A stretch of DNA of 64,000 nt from Isoetes taiwanensis (GCA_021234155.1 JAJEKV010000052.1:8643358-8707357); one strand, 5' to 3'; positions 29,711 to 40,682 are shown, numbered from the stretch's first letter. Numbers and translations: made by a program. The notes: a model not told the origin generated them from the letters alone.

Positions 29711-31297
29711 TGTGACGTTCCAGCACAGTATACGGTCCCAGGACGTACACTGTACTGCCCCGTCACGCGTACACGCCATCCCGATTGACATGTACGCCGA
29801 CGTGTAGCCGAGCAAGTAGCACCCTAGGGGGCAACTTGCAAGGTGTGTGCATTTATTTATGTGCACATTTACCCATGTGCACATTTATCTAGGTACACAT
29901 TTTCCCATGTGGACACTTTATGCCACATAGTTAATAAAGGCAAGTGGGCCACACCCAATTATCCCACATGCCTAAAGGGATAATTGGAAACCCTAGCCTA
30001 ACCCTTTGTCTATATAGGTTAAGGAAACCCTAACTTGCTATTTTCGTTCATGCCATTTTAGAGCTCTGTTTTACTTGCTCCAGGAGTCAAACCCGCCTCC
30101 CAGACTCTGTCTGAGCGATCTAGCTCATTAGTTTTCCTTCTAGCTTCATCTTCTAGCAGTTCAGCAGGATGGTCGAGTTCAGGGCAAGAGGAGCGAGCTA
30201 AGGATCAGGTATTTAGTCAATTTAATAGCCTAAACCGTCTCCCAGTCATTGAATCAGTAGGTTTAGCCTATTAAATTGCCCATAGCAGCCATTTAGATCC
30301 CCAGATACCAAGCTCTAACTAAAGAACCTAACTCTATGATTTAGATTAGATCTTGTTCTTTATTTCTTCTGTGATATGTATCATGATGTATCTCTGTGAA
30401 CTCATTGTATTGGGAAGGGGGGTAGAGACCCTAAAGCCTGGTAGTTGATGCTCCTAGCTAGCCTCTTTAGCACACTGTAAATTCGGTTTGTGTACAAGAG
30501 CCACACCGGGTTGTGGGTGAAGGGGCCAGACTGGCTTATAAGGAGGTTCGTGTTCTGACTCATGAACGATCCGTCTGGTGTGTAAGGTCTACCGGGGATC
30601 ACAGTGGACTAGGTCTAATGGCTTGCCACTGCGTGTGGGCAAGGCATGGGCTCGACACCCGTGGAGTGATGCGTCACTCTCCATTGGGTTCAAGTCGAAC
30701 AAGGGCAGTGGCCCTCTAGTCACCTTGAGTCAGCATGTAGATCTCTGGAGGGAGTGATCCCTACCTGCCCCATCGGAACTGGGGAGATGCAACCCAGGAA
30801 TAGCCCCTTTGGCTATGCATCCGGCTGGCTACAGTCAGGTCCCAACACTCTTCAACCTACTCTGCAAAGTGTGCACAGGAGGGGCGGATGGAGTGGACTA
30901 CCCTAAGCCATGTTCTTATGCCAGCCAAATCCATTGCCATGAATTCTGTCTGCAATGATTTCTGGAGACCCAAGCTTGTCAGCCCATCCCTGTGTCTGAG
31001 CCTTGGGTAGGATTCCCTATGTGATGTGCTGATCTTTGTCTATGCAGATATGTGGTGAACCATCCTTCGTGATGGTCATATGATGTTGATGTATGTACTA
31101 CTGACATGTATGTTACGCTTCCGCAGCTAGGTAGGCCATGAGGGAGACAGGGTAAATGACCCCTTCATTCTTCCCACTGGAAGTCTTCAAGGTTGCAGTG
31201 ATACGTGGAGGGCCCTATATTAGCATGGAGCTGGTATGGGGGATGAACTCCTGTTTGTATACGGTGAGTGCACCGTATATGAGTAGGGGACGTCACA
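29711..31297 (+). repeat. 3' LTR of outer element
   Basis: 1587 bp, starting TGTGACGTTCCAGCACAGTA and ending GGGGACGTCACA. It is followed by the target duplication CATCC (31298-31302). It is nearly identical to the 5' LTR, with scattered substitutions. Confidence 0.93.
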
Positions 31298-31611
31298 CAT
31301 CCCAGATAATTATTTCTGCTTTTTCAGCTTAATTCACGTCACATAACCCATAATAGCTGAAACCTATTAATTATGTCTCATCAAATGACCATCCAACTTC
31401 ACCCTCCTACGCTTTGCAATAACAAGTTGAGCAAAGTATGCAAAACTGGATCCATTTGCCTTTCTTTATATCCCTGAAAGTGATACGTACATCTATCTAG
31501 AATGATGGACTGCGATTGCATCTAATTAAAATATCCATGAGGATCGTTGAATTGATTATAGTTTTCTCGTATCCTAAATTATAAGAGGTGGAGTGTTCCT
31601 CTTCTGTCGGC

Positions 31612-31687
31612 TATGTTATTTGTTATTGTATAGAGTCTCCCAAGAATGCAATGGTTCTATGCCATCATAGAACCATCATTCTTGGGA
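31612..31687. repeat. direct repeat and hairpin at left edge of the 31.6-45 kb block
   Basis: CTATGTTATTTGTTATTGTA plus TAGAGTCTCCCAAGAAT (about 31612-31646) recurs with few changes at about 45013-45049, on the other side of the block. Overlapping it, TCCCAAGAATG...GGTTCTAtgccatcaTAGAACC...CATTCTTGGGA (31638-31687) forms a 50-bp hairpin. Confidence 0.6.
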
Positions 31688-32370
31688 AGACGACATCCTA
31701 TTTTGGGACCTTTTTTCGAGGGCCTTTCTACAATCGTCTATAAATTGTTGCATTTCCATATTTCCTTTATCGGCCTTCTCTTTGAGTGTTCCATCTTCTT
31801 TGCTCCCTTATCTCTATTTTTCCACCCTCCCAACCCTGTTGTTGGTTTTGTTATGTTCTCAGTGTACTCGTGATAATTGTTTAGCTATTTGTTTTTTCTT
31901 TCTATATTTTACTTCATTTTTCTTACTTACGAGTGGATGTCCTTCCTCGTACTAGTTTGCAAAAGTTCTTGCCTGACTAGATGGATGTTCTTCCCCGCCC
32001 CTTCTTTGAATTTTTGTTTGATGGATGGAGGTTTTCCCGCTCTAGTGTGCAGAAGTTTTTCTGGCTAGGGGGGTGTTTTTCCCCGTCCTATTTCTGAAAT
32101 TTTTCATAAAAGCATAATTTCATTAATTGTGGACTTTGGCTGAGTCCATATGACTCCCAAATGTACCCGATTTTTTAGAAAATAAGGGTTTTATTTAGTA
32201 GAATGATGCAAATTTTCGAAATGTGTGCAGGTAGGTGGGATGGCAGGCCTTGTATCTATCAAGCCCAAAAAGTGCCAACCGAGTTTGTGTCTCGCCCAAG
32301 CGCCTTCTGTAGACGTGGTCTCGCCACAGCAGCCGGCATTCGCAAATCTGCATAGTGTAGATTCATATTC

Positions 32371-32886
32371 GTGCCAGTCAGAATGGTCCGAACCAGGCGC
32401 AGCTATGGATTCACAATGAGCGAAATGCAGTGCCATATCGCCGAGCCAATATTAGCTCATGCGAATCAGCTTCAGGTTGGGGTGCAGAACGAGATAAACC
32501 AAAATGGCACAGAAGAAATGAGAAGCCAACTCAGGAAGCTCATTCGTCGTGGAGAGTTGATGAAGGATGGCGATGAGCCGGATAACCTTAGCAGGGTAGA
32601 GCTGGAAGGCTGCTTGATTTCCTTGAAACGCCATATTTACAGGGCAGAAGCTCTGAAGAGGTTGCTGAAAATGGAGGATGTTTGGCTGCACAACACTTTC
32701 CGGTCGTTGTTTAAGAAGCTTTACAAGAAGGAAAAGAGGCAGCGTGTGGCTTTGGTAACGAAACTCATCCTCAGCACTCCCTATCCGATGGCAGAATTGG
32801 ATGATCGGGCCGGATCTGTCTTCTTGACAAGACATATCAGAGTTCCAACTGGGGAACTAATTGCGGTGGAACTGGATATTGACTGA
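32371..32886 (+). CDS. intact 171-codon ORF, unknown function
   Basis: The frame is open from 32371; likely true starts are MVRTRRSYGF (32383) or MSEMQCHIAE (32416). It is helix-rich and basic in the middle (RSLFKKLYKKEKRQRVALV). It ends ELIAVELDID with no signal peptide, membrane segment or zinc motif. It is the longest undamaged frame in the block and uses codons evenly, unlike the fragmented frames around it. I do not recognise the family. It may be a gene carried by the block. Confidence 0.45.
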   Translation: MPVRMVRTRRSYGFTMSEMQCHIAEPILAHANQLQVGVQNEINQNGTEEMRSQLRKLIRRGELMKDGDEPDNLSRVELEGCLISLKRHIYRAEALKRLLKMEDVWLHNTFRSLFKKLYKKEKRQRVALVTKLILSTPYPMAELDDRAGSVFLTRHIRVPTGELIAVELDID

Positions 32887-33395
32887 AACGTCCATGTTTA
32901 ATATTATCTATTATTATCTATTGTCTTTCTGTTCAACCAATGCTTTCGACGCATGTTGTTTAGTTGATATTATTATCTACGTAATCCATCCATGTACTCC
33001 ATTCCTATGTGAATAGAATGTTTTTGTCTACATTGAGAACATCCCAATGACGTGCAATTTCTGAATAGTAATATCTTATTTCATGGAGGCCTCCTGAGGA
33101 AATTGGGCGCCCGCCCACTTTCCTTCCAGAGGAAATTGGCCGCCATTTTTCTTTCGAAATAGTCTCCTCCAAAAACCGGGCGTGACGCCGACTTTGCCCT
33201 TCAGATGGCCTGAAGGTAGTTTCATGAAGGCTTCCACTTTCAGGAAAATTGGGCGCCCGCCCACTTTCCTTCTTGCAGGCAAAAGGAAAACGAAAAACGT
33301 GGATCGAAACCGAAGATAAGAACTGAAACATAACAACTGATTCATGGACAACACAGTTACATCATCATATCATATAAAGTTATTAAATACATGAG

Positions 33396-33629
33396 TCATA
33401 GATTGTAATTATTGGTGATTCTATTAATCTCAAAAGCCTCGCGCTCCGGAACCCACACAATATGGATAGTAACATGATACTCGCCGGGGGAGTCTTTCTT
33501 TCGACCAGTAGCTATACCATACAGCCAGGGATCGAGAGAGATCCCTTTCAACTCGCAGGCATAAAGATCGTCATAGGTCATAAGGCAAGTAAGGGTGTCA
33601 ACATGGGGCCTGTGAAGATGGCGAGACAT
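33396..33629 (-). CDS. small protein family member 1, unknown function
   Basis: 77 codons from MSRHLHRPHVDTL. Core pattern: LTCLMTYDDLYACELKG, then SLDPWL, then YHVTIHIVWVPEREAFEINR. The start at 33629 is preferred over the longer open frame because a TATAAATA box lies 35-42 bp upstream and the two related genes start at the same point of the protein. Two paralogues follow at 33827 and 34366. Soluble, no membrane segment. Palindromes lie just downstream (33100-33267). I do not recognise the family. Confidence 0.55.
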   Translation of the reverse strand: MSRHLHRPHVDTLTCLMTYDDLYACELKGISLDPWLYGIATGRKKDSPGEYHVTIHIVWVPEREAFEINRITNNYNL

Positions 33630-33663
33630 GGCAGCGGAATGTGCTGTGCCGTCGAATGCAGCT

Positions 33664-33671
33664 ATATTTAT
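33664..33671 (-). promoter_or_regulatory. TATA box of family member 1
   Basis: On the minus strand TATAAATA in GGCTATAAATATAGCTGC, 35 bp before the ATG. Family member 2 has GGGTATAAATATATC (33771-33785) and member 3 has GACTATAAAAGCGGC (34332-34346), each 20-45 bp before its ATG. Confidence 0.5.
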
Positions 33672-33826
33672 AGCCAAGGAATTATTGATGACTACTGTAG
33701 CAGCATTATTGGTTGTATATACGGTGTACATCCAATAATCTTTGCGTACAATACCTTCAATAATGATTGTGGGTATAAATATATCTCAAACCAATTTTGA
33801 CCATCAAATTTGGCCTTCGTCTAGCC

Positions 33827-34078
33827 ATGTGGTCTCATTCTGGTCCTGAACGTGATTCCATCAACTGCAAGATGAATCACGAAAACTTCAAGCAGTGCCG
33901 CGAGCGAGAGATACCCATGGAAGACTGGATGACCACAGTCGCTCTAAATCCTCGCCATTATCCTGATCCCTTCGACGTTATCATCCATCTGATATGGAAT
34001 AGAGAGCATCAAATGTACATGATAGAGAAGATCGCTGGGGTGCCTGGTAAAAATGATTCAGAAGAGTCCCCTAAATGA
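33827..34078 (+). CDS. small protein family member 2, unknown function
   Basis: 83 codons from MWSHSGPERDSINC. It aligns with member 1: INCKMNHENFKQCRERE against LTCLMTYDDLYACELKG, PMEDWM against SLDPWL, and FDVIIHLIWNREHQMYMIEK against YHVTIHIVWVPEREAFEINR. It is divergently oriented to member 1, with the two TATA boxes in the ~200-bp gap. It extends slightly further at the C-terminus (VPGKNDSEESPK). Palindromes at 34181 and 34226-34257 follow its stop codon. Confidence 0.55.
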   Translation: MWSHSGPERDSINCKMNHENFKQCREREIPMEDWMTTVALNPRHYPDPFDVIIHLIWNREHQMYMIEKIAGVPGKNDSEESPK

Positions 34079-34365
34079 ACGCTTGTCATCTTGTTGTAAT
34101 CGATCGTAAATCATCTATGAGATAAAGTATTAGTACAACTTGTCTTCTATATGTGCAACTTGTCCAACATGTCCCGCGTGAAATTGGGCCCCCACTTTGC
34201 CCTTGAATGCTCATATCGAATGATGCGCCGAAATTGGGCGGCCGCCCAATTTCGGCGTTATTCTGAGTGTACCTTATACGGTTACTGTTGCTAGTATATG
34301 CGCCAATAATTGACATCAATAATTTCTCCGCGACTATAAAAGCGGCTCCACTGCATTCATCTCTC

Positions 34366-34640
34366 ATGGCTTCCTTTGCGGATCGTCCGGAGAACATCCG
34401 ATCCTTCAAGTGCTACTTGAGTTACAACGATATTTGCGGTGCTATATGATGGTGTTAGTCTTGATCCATGGCTCCAGGTCCAAAGCGGATGGACTGCGAG
34501 TAATTGCGGGAAGCTCACTTCGTGTTGTGGTCCACCAGTATTGGCTTCCCGATCGCAGATCTTTGAGTGAATGGCATCGCCTTGGCGGCGTTGGACGACG
34601 AGTGACTCTTTGTACACTTTCGGATATGTTAATGTACCCG
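34366..34640 (+). pseudogene. small protein family member 3, frameshifted
   Basis: Starts MASFADRPENIRSFKC with YLSYNDICGA, then shifts frame. The next frame reads VSLDPWL, and a third gives LRVVVHQYWLPDRRSLSEWH. These match the three conserved blocks of members 1 and 2 in order. A TATA box (CTATAAAAG) lies ~25-35 bp upstream. At least two indels break it. Palindromes at 34795 and 34870 lie downstream. Confidence 0.5.
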
Positions 34641-35013
34641 ACAAGGATATAATAATGTTGTAAGGATGTAATAAGCATAGTCAATATTATATAATGTAAC
34701 GTGCACTGAGTAATTCACGAGTGCGCTCTTTGATCTCCAATTTGTTTACGCAGCTCCACTTCACTTCATGTTTGATGGCGCTTACTGCGCCAAGAATTGG
34801 GCTAGCCAATTTACTTTGCGAGGATAGCAAGTCAAATAAATTTAATAAAAGGCTATAGTTTGTAGGGTTAACCAAATTCGGCCCAATTTGGTTAGCAAAA
34901 TAAACTAGAGAAATTTAAGACAAGGAAATGAGTGCAACGTTATCATTTCTGAAAAAGAAGTATGAACAATTGTTATTAACATATTTCACGTATTTTCAAA
35001 TCATAAATTAAGC

Positions 35014-35762
35014 TCATTCGATGCGGAGGCACATCTTCCTAATGATCCCTCTTGGGTTCTCCATGCTTTGGGGCTGAGGTTGTTGTGCTGCCTCTTTGAT
35101 CAATTCCATTCTTTGCATAAAATCTTCGGGCCCCAGTTCCTCATTCTCATCATGTGCACCTTGATTGTCTTCTGTGTTCGCCACCTCTTCCTCTACATCT
35201 TGACTGCTCATCGTGTTGGGGACCACATCCTCTCCATCCTGATTGTCCCCTTCCTGTGTTTCCATGACAACGACAGAGTCAGGCTCCCTAGCAACCTCTT
35301 CCTCGAACTTTGAGGTCGCCTCAATCATGTCCTGAGTATTCACCAGTCCCGTCCCTGCCAGTGCGTTGATGTTGTTTTTTCTTCTCCTAAATAGTTCCAA
35401 ATCCCGAGAGCCTAGGGTCGCCGCCCTTTGAGCTCTACTTGAATCGCTCTTGTCCTGTCTCCGAATTGATTGCACCGTTTATGGTTGTAGGCGAGAAACG
35501 GACAAAGGTGTCTCGAGGGCGAGGAAAGTTGAGGCTGAGGAGCATTTTTGGAAGTAGAGGCCTTCTTCTTTCCCTCTTTTATCTTCTGTAGTGCCCGAGC
35601 TCTTGATTTTTTCTCGTCTAACATGACATCGAGTTGCTCGAATATCTGTACAAGCTTAATTTCCAGCTTCTCGTCTGTCTCAAAAGACAATGTTTTATAG
35701 CCCTCGCCTTGCCACTCGGCTAAAAAGCACCACCGGGAAAAGAAGTCGAGAAACGGTTGCAA
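35014..35762 (-). pseudogene. acidic protein fragment, unknown function
   Basis: Two overlapping minus-strand frames: 35762-35412, with FFSRWCFLAEWQGEGYKTL, a helical stretch and a Lys-rich segment, and 35475-35014, with a Glu/Asp/Asn-rich tail (for example EEEVANTEDNQGAHDENEE). Together they look like the C-terminal half of one protein with a single frame change near 35450. Family unknown. Confidence 0.35.
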
Positions 35763-36147
35763 CCTTCCGGCATCAACTTCGTACTAGATAGGTGCCGTCC
35801 CTACTTTCCAACCGATTTTGCACCATTACTCCTCCCCCCTGCTTTGCACCCTTGTCGCACCAAAGGTCGATCTGACCAATAAGGCGCACGGAAAACAAAT
35901 GTTAGAAACATTGATAGTCAACAAAGCAAATTGGCTGGCCCAATTTAAAATGCATACCGCCGCACACTTTCGTGTCGTGGCAAATTCTTTTCGATGTCTG
36001 TTTTTCTCGTAAATGCTTGGGAAACTTAGCATATTGCTTTGGATGGTCGGAATTGGCGAAGCAAATATTTATTTCTGTCTTGATGGGCGTAGCATTGCGT
36101 CTCTCGCAACATACATTAGCGGGACAAGACATTGCAACTCTCGAACT

Positions 36148-37054
36148 CTAGAGGTAGTCGCAGATTACGGCGGGGGTCTGGTAGGAACCAACCCAAACAC
36201 GGCTGCCACCGTCTATTGTCTTCATGGCGGATAGGCACTCATTGAGGATGCAGGGGTAATAAATATAGCTACCCAAGAAAGCTGCTGGTCCGATCATCGT
36301 GCTTAGCTGGTCAAGGAATTTTTCATAATCTTCCTTTGGCCATTTCTTCGTATATATCCGGAAGTCGCATCCAATGAAGCGGGCGAAGTGTTTACCACGC
36401 CCACGCACAAACCTCGCGGACTAGCGTGGAAACACTTGAAAGGTTTGCCACCCTCCTCAACCGGCCCTAGAAGATATTCGTCTACTTTGTTTGTAGAGAG
36501 ACTCCTCAAAGCTTTCCTTCTCCATCTCTTTGCGTCCTTCGCCCATCCACGATGCTACTTGCGAACATAAGCATCGATTCTCCGTGAATATGGGGTGAGC
36601 TTGCCTCAAGGCAGCCATGTCTTGAAAAGGAAGTTTCTTCACTTCCTTCATGTATCGACAAGGGCCCGCTCCATTGTTCCAATCTTCTTCACTCTCCGGC
36701 TCGACTTTCATAGTCGTCTCCCAAGTATAATCCTTGCTTCCCTTCAGAATGTGGTGCCATCCTTGATCTCCTTGGCCTGACCTTTGCGGATCTAGAGGAT
36801 GCATGGACTTTAATAGGGCGGCAGGAATTATTGGTGAAAAGTCTAAGCCTATCCTTCACCTCAATTTTTTCTCCCTTCTCGTCCTTCAACCCGGTCTTAG
36901 TAGAATAACCGGGCAACCCGTGCACATATTCCACGACTTCGTCGTCAAGATATACAAAGTAGTCGTGAGTCACGATAGTTGACTTCTTAATCGCTTGGCC
37001 TTCTGACTTTCCAATCCTGCATGACAAAGAAGGCACCAGATAAGGCGCATACAC
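36148..37054 (-). pseudogene. minus-strand coding remnant, unknown function
   Basis: Frames 37054-36689 (MYAPYLVPSLSCRIG, then VTHDYFVYLDDEVVEYVHGL), 36804-36457 and 36408-36148 (FARFIGCDFRIYTKKWPKED, SYIYYPCILNECLSAMKTID) follow one another in sense and read like protein rather than antisense. The frame at 37054 starts with Met right after a palindrome cluster (37086-37194), so it may be the start of a gene. I recognise no family. Confidence 0.35.
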
Positions 37055-37111
37055 ATCATCTTAATTTGCTTGCACTAGCTGACGCAAATTGGGCGCCCGC
37101 CCAATTTCAGA

Positions 37112-37861
37112 TCATCCGACACTCAGGTGAAACTGGGCGGGGGCCCAATTTGAAAAGAGTGCCAACAGGCTGAAATTGGGCGGGCGCCCAATTTCGAACT
37201 TGTGGATAGCAGGAACTAGTAATGGTGGTAGTGCACTTACAGAATACGCTCCACCGACGGAGTGCCCGCGTTTGCCCTTCTTAGGCTTCCCGTAGAATGC
37301 CCACTGGTTGCGAAGCTGCTGAATTTCTTCGAAAAATACTTCCTCGTGTATAGTCTTCTTTGTTATGTCATTATTCTCCTGGCTTACACGAACGTACTCG
37401 ATTGCTGTGAGATTTCCTGCCAGGACTCGGCATTTCCTTTTGGCATAGAAAAAGAATATCAGTTCTGCCAAGTGCTTCCTTTCAGGAGGCCATGCCAAAG
37501 CTTGTGTGACAAGCAGTTGAGCAACCGTGGTCGTATGGTTGCCATTAACAATCGATGATGCATTTTGCGGATCCTCGACTTCTTCCACTTGATTGCTGCC
37601 TGCAATGCGTGGATCGAGCGGCCGCGACATCAATCGCCACGGGAGGGTGCATCGATGGCTGATAAACGATTCGTAGAGAGTGTCCAAGTGCTCTGGACTT
37701 ATGACCCTACAAGTCATATTTGCCGGGGCTTTATGCATCTTGAACACATCGACTTCAATCTCGAAGCCCACCCCCGAGGGGTAGATTCTCTCCCCGGTAG
37801 CGATGCTTGCTATGGCGCTTTGTGACAACTCATGTGCGCTCTCCCGGAGTGGCGCCGCCAC
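37112..37861 (-). CDS. minus-strand ORF, unknown function
   Basis: 249 codons from MAAPLRESAHELSQ. The middle reads like a globular protein (CRVISPEHLDTLYESFISHR; YAKRKCRVLAGNLTAIEYVR). The last ~45 codons run across palindromes and are probably not coding. A GT at 37240 (GTAAGTGC) and an AG at 37060 could define a 181-bp intron, but the joined phase fits only with one extra base. Alternatively the protein simply ends near 37200 and a new gene starts at 37054. Confidence 0.4.
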   Translation of the reverse strand: MAAPLRESAHELSQSAIASIATGERIYPSGVGFEIEVDVFKMHKAPANMTCRVISPEHLDTLYESFISHRCTLPWRLMSRPLDPRIAGSNQVEEVEDPQNASSIVNGNHTTTVAQLLVTQALAWPPERKHLAELIFFFYAKRKCRVLAGNLTAIEYVRVSQENNDITKKTIHEEVFFEEIQQLRNQWAFYGKPKKGKRGHSVGGAYSVSALPPLLVPAIHKFEIGRPPNFSLLALFSNWAPAQFHLSVG

Positions 37862-38343
37862 CGGATGGAGTGAACTTCACGATCCGGCCGGCTCACTCTC
37901 CTTCTTCGATGAAGAAGAAGACAAGGACTCCCTCTCCAAGTTTTTGGGCTCTGTGATAACCGCGTCCGCTTGCGCCTCTTTGACCGGACCACCTAAATCT
38001 TTTCCCATGCGCTTAGGGGGTTCCTCTTCAGACGGCTGGTCCTCTTCTGCACTCGCATCGGGCGACCTTGATGTTCTCTTCATTCCACCGAATATAAGTT
38101 TAGTGGCAGGCTTTTTTCACGGTGAATAGCCTTAGCGGGTGTCCTCGCCTTCTTGATCGGCCAGATGTCGGGCTCCATTTGCGCTGCCCCTGCGCTTGTC
38201 TTTATCTCACCTTTCTTGTATCTAGACTTAAGCCACTTAGTATCGTACACTTTAGGTTGGTTTTGCCACGATACTCGTGAGCGCTGCTTTTCGACTGCTC
38301 GTTTGTGCTCTAATATCCACTTTGCCCGGCGGCGTAGTAGCCA

Positions 38344-38841
38344 TCAAAATATCGGTTCTTGATTTGATGCCCGAAAGCGCTCTAAACTTTCATATGAGTC
38401 CAGCCCCATCCTTTCTCGAGCGCAAGAATGTGGGCTTTCCTTTATACTTATGTTCATCATACATGGCTCGTGCTTAGATAGTGGAACTTTATAACGGACA
38501 AAAGTCCGATCTACGGTGTCTTCAACGTCGATGAGGAAGTCATCCTTGTTCTCGGGCGAGACCTCCATGTCGATGACGATACCGCCAATTCATTTTTCCT
38601 GCCCCTATCTTGCCAAAGAAAAGCGAAGATCCTTGAGGTGGTTTGTCCGGGACCCGGATGAATATTCCCTATCTCTATGCACTGACCCATTCCTCAAAGA
38701 ACCGGCAAAATTTCATTGGGCACAACCTCGGATGCCGAAAGCAGTTCTTTCTCTTCTTGTTCTTGCATTCTCTATTGCAATAGCCTCTGCAAATTTGGGT
38801 CCCATGCAGAACCCGGCGATACTGCTTTGTTCAAGCGCCAT
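38344..38841 (-). pseudogene. minus-strand coding remnant, N-terminal part
   Basis: At 38841 a frame starts MALEQSSIAGFCMGPKFAEA and runs to ~38713. Another, at 38568-38344, reads MEVSPENKDDFLIDVEDTVD then RTFVRYKVPLSKHEPCM. The order and style suggest one protein with a frame break, starting just downstream (minus sense) of the palindromes at 38915-39093. Unknown family. Confidence 0.35.
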
Positions 38842-39080
38842 ATTAATTCTATGAGCGGAAAGTAGTGTTAGTACTTGGGAGACTTGGGGCTGAAGAGGTC
38901 GTTTGTGCGATGGAGGCAAATTGGGCAGCCAATTTGCCCTGATCCCCACGCACACCAAATTGGGCGCCCGCCCAATTTGCTCGGCTCAACTCATGGTGAG
39001 CCTTGAGTCTGAGGAGACGATTGTATCACAGGGGCCAAATTGGGCGCCCGCCCAATTTTGCCAGATCCCACGCTAAAATT

Positions 39081-39320
39081 GGGCTCCCAATTTATTTATC
39101 CCTCACACCAAAGTGGTGGACCCATTTTGCCTATCTGAGAAACGACTTCCTTGGATGGTAGACTTGGGTAGAGTAAATTGGTGGTGGCCCAATTTAGTCC
39201 GCCCAAGTCTACCATCCAAGGTAGTCGTGCTCGATAGGCAAATGCGGCCCCCACTTTGGTGTCGGGATAGGCAAAAGGGGCCCCGCCCACATTGGTGTGA
39301 GGGATAAGTAAATTGGGCCC
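39081..39320. repeat. long inverted repeat
   Basis: The inner arms 39106-39168 and 39201-39261 pair almost throughout (CCTTGGATGGTAGACTTGGG against CCCAAGTCTACCATCCAAGG), leaving a loop that itself contains AATTGGTGGTGGCCCAATT. The left outer flank CCCAATTTATTTATCCCTCA also pairs with TGAGGGATAAGTAAATTGGG on the right. The arms include the palindrome words of this region. Confidence 0.8.
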
Positions 39321-40682
39321 AACATAATGTTGGTGTTAGGGAAAAAGTCCAATGTTTTGCAAAATGAAACACCCTAAGGGAAGCAATTGGGTGCCCTATT
39401 CAGTTCTGCATACAGGTATGCATCTGTGGGGACCAGTGAGGCATCTAGAAGATGTTCATATGTCCGAGATGTTATAGCGGGATACTTAATCGCAAAGCCA
39501 AGTTTATATTAAGAAAGTAGTCCACCTTACCTTTGCCACCGGTGGGGGCGAGATGCCATCAACTGCTAGAATTCCTTGGTGTCTGTGGGTACCCAGCGAT
39601 AGGTCAATGCGCAGGAGAGGAAGGCGCCAACAGGATGGCGACAAGCGGCCGAGAGACAAAGGCCAAGAGCTCGATCCGGCGGTCGGTACCGGTTCGGGGA
39701 GTATAGTCGGGCTGAGAACGACTTTCGTGGGCTAAGAAATATGAAGGCGGCAAGTTTTAGCGGAGCACAAAGCCAAAGAAGCAATGAAATTTTCTAAATC
39801 TGCAAATGAGGAGAATGAGGGGCTTTTAAAGGGTTATGGACCTCTCTTGGGGCGTAAGACAAGTGTCGGGCATGTAAGCGCTTGGCCCTTTGAAATAAAA
39901 TGGACCGTTGATGGGTTCGAAAGTGAGGAATTAATTGTGGACCTTAATAATGAGTCTTGCCCGATTTTTGAATTTCAAATCGTCATTTAAAGCCCGCCCA
40001 AAATTAATTCGAGTCATGCACGTGTCGACGTGCTTTAGGCGAACTTGTGTTTCAAAGTTCCGGACGGACACATTATTTCAAATTAGGTGGGACATTTAAC
40101 TTTAAAAATTGGGGAAATTACATTCAAATTTTGGGGGAATTCATGTTTAAATGTAAATGCGCTTCAAACTGTTGTTTTTTTTTCTTAAGGTGCCTTGTTT
40201 GGCTACTATCTTTTCTACAAGACGAAAACATCTTCAGATTTCATATTCATGGCCACTTAGATCTCCAAAGGTTTGTGCTGCTCCACGCTTAAATTCGCCA
40301 TACCTCGATGTGTAATTGCTGCAAATGTGATGTGACCGATTTTATCAATCACGCCTTTCCATTCACGGGCCGTTCATTCGCACCTCTTCAAGCACGCCTT
40401 TGTTCATTCACACCTTTCCATTCACGCCTTTTCGATGGCTTGACCCTTGATTTACTCCTCCTCATTCACACGGTTCTTGTCACATTTACATAAACTCTAA
40501 ATTTCGATCGTAATCCGCCCTTTTCTCGAAATTGTCATGCAGGATTTGTGTGCCTGCTATTTTCTCCATTAACCCTTGTTTGTAGTCAGGCCCTTCCAAT
40601 GCTCGATTGTATTTGTTTTGGGAGCTCAATGATAAATTCCAGTTAGTGTCTGCCTCCTTAGTTCTCTTAGTGTGTATGTGTA

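Larger units (their letters stand above)
6799..31297 (+). mobile_element. outer LTR retrotransposon, pol-less, interrupted by a nested element
   Basis: A complete element bounded by two direct LTRs (6799-8370 and 29711-31297) and by a 5-bp target duplication CATCC at 6794-6798 and 31298-31302. The primer-binding site follows the left LTR and a polypurine tract precedes the right one, so the plus strand is the RNA sense. A second retrotransposon sits inside at 12359-25675. Without it and its duplicated 5 bp the element would be about 11.2 kb. Its internal ~8 kb shows no protease, RT, RNase H or integrase in any frame. It therefore resembles the large non-autonomous derivatives called LARDs, presumably mobilised by a related autonomous element. 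By eye the LTRs differ at about 25-30 substitutions plus one short indel, so the insertion is old enough to have diverged slightly. Confidence 0.9.

Noticed and set aside
31646..31873. 75-codon frame starting in the hairpin
   Set aside because: It begins in the loop of the 50-bp inverted repeat and is Phe-rich from a T-rich stretch.
39784..39990. 68-codon frame inside the accessory block
   Set aside because: It could be a small gene but has no TATA box close by, no paralogue and no recognisable pattern.
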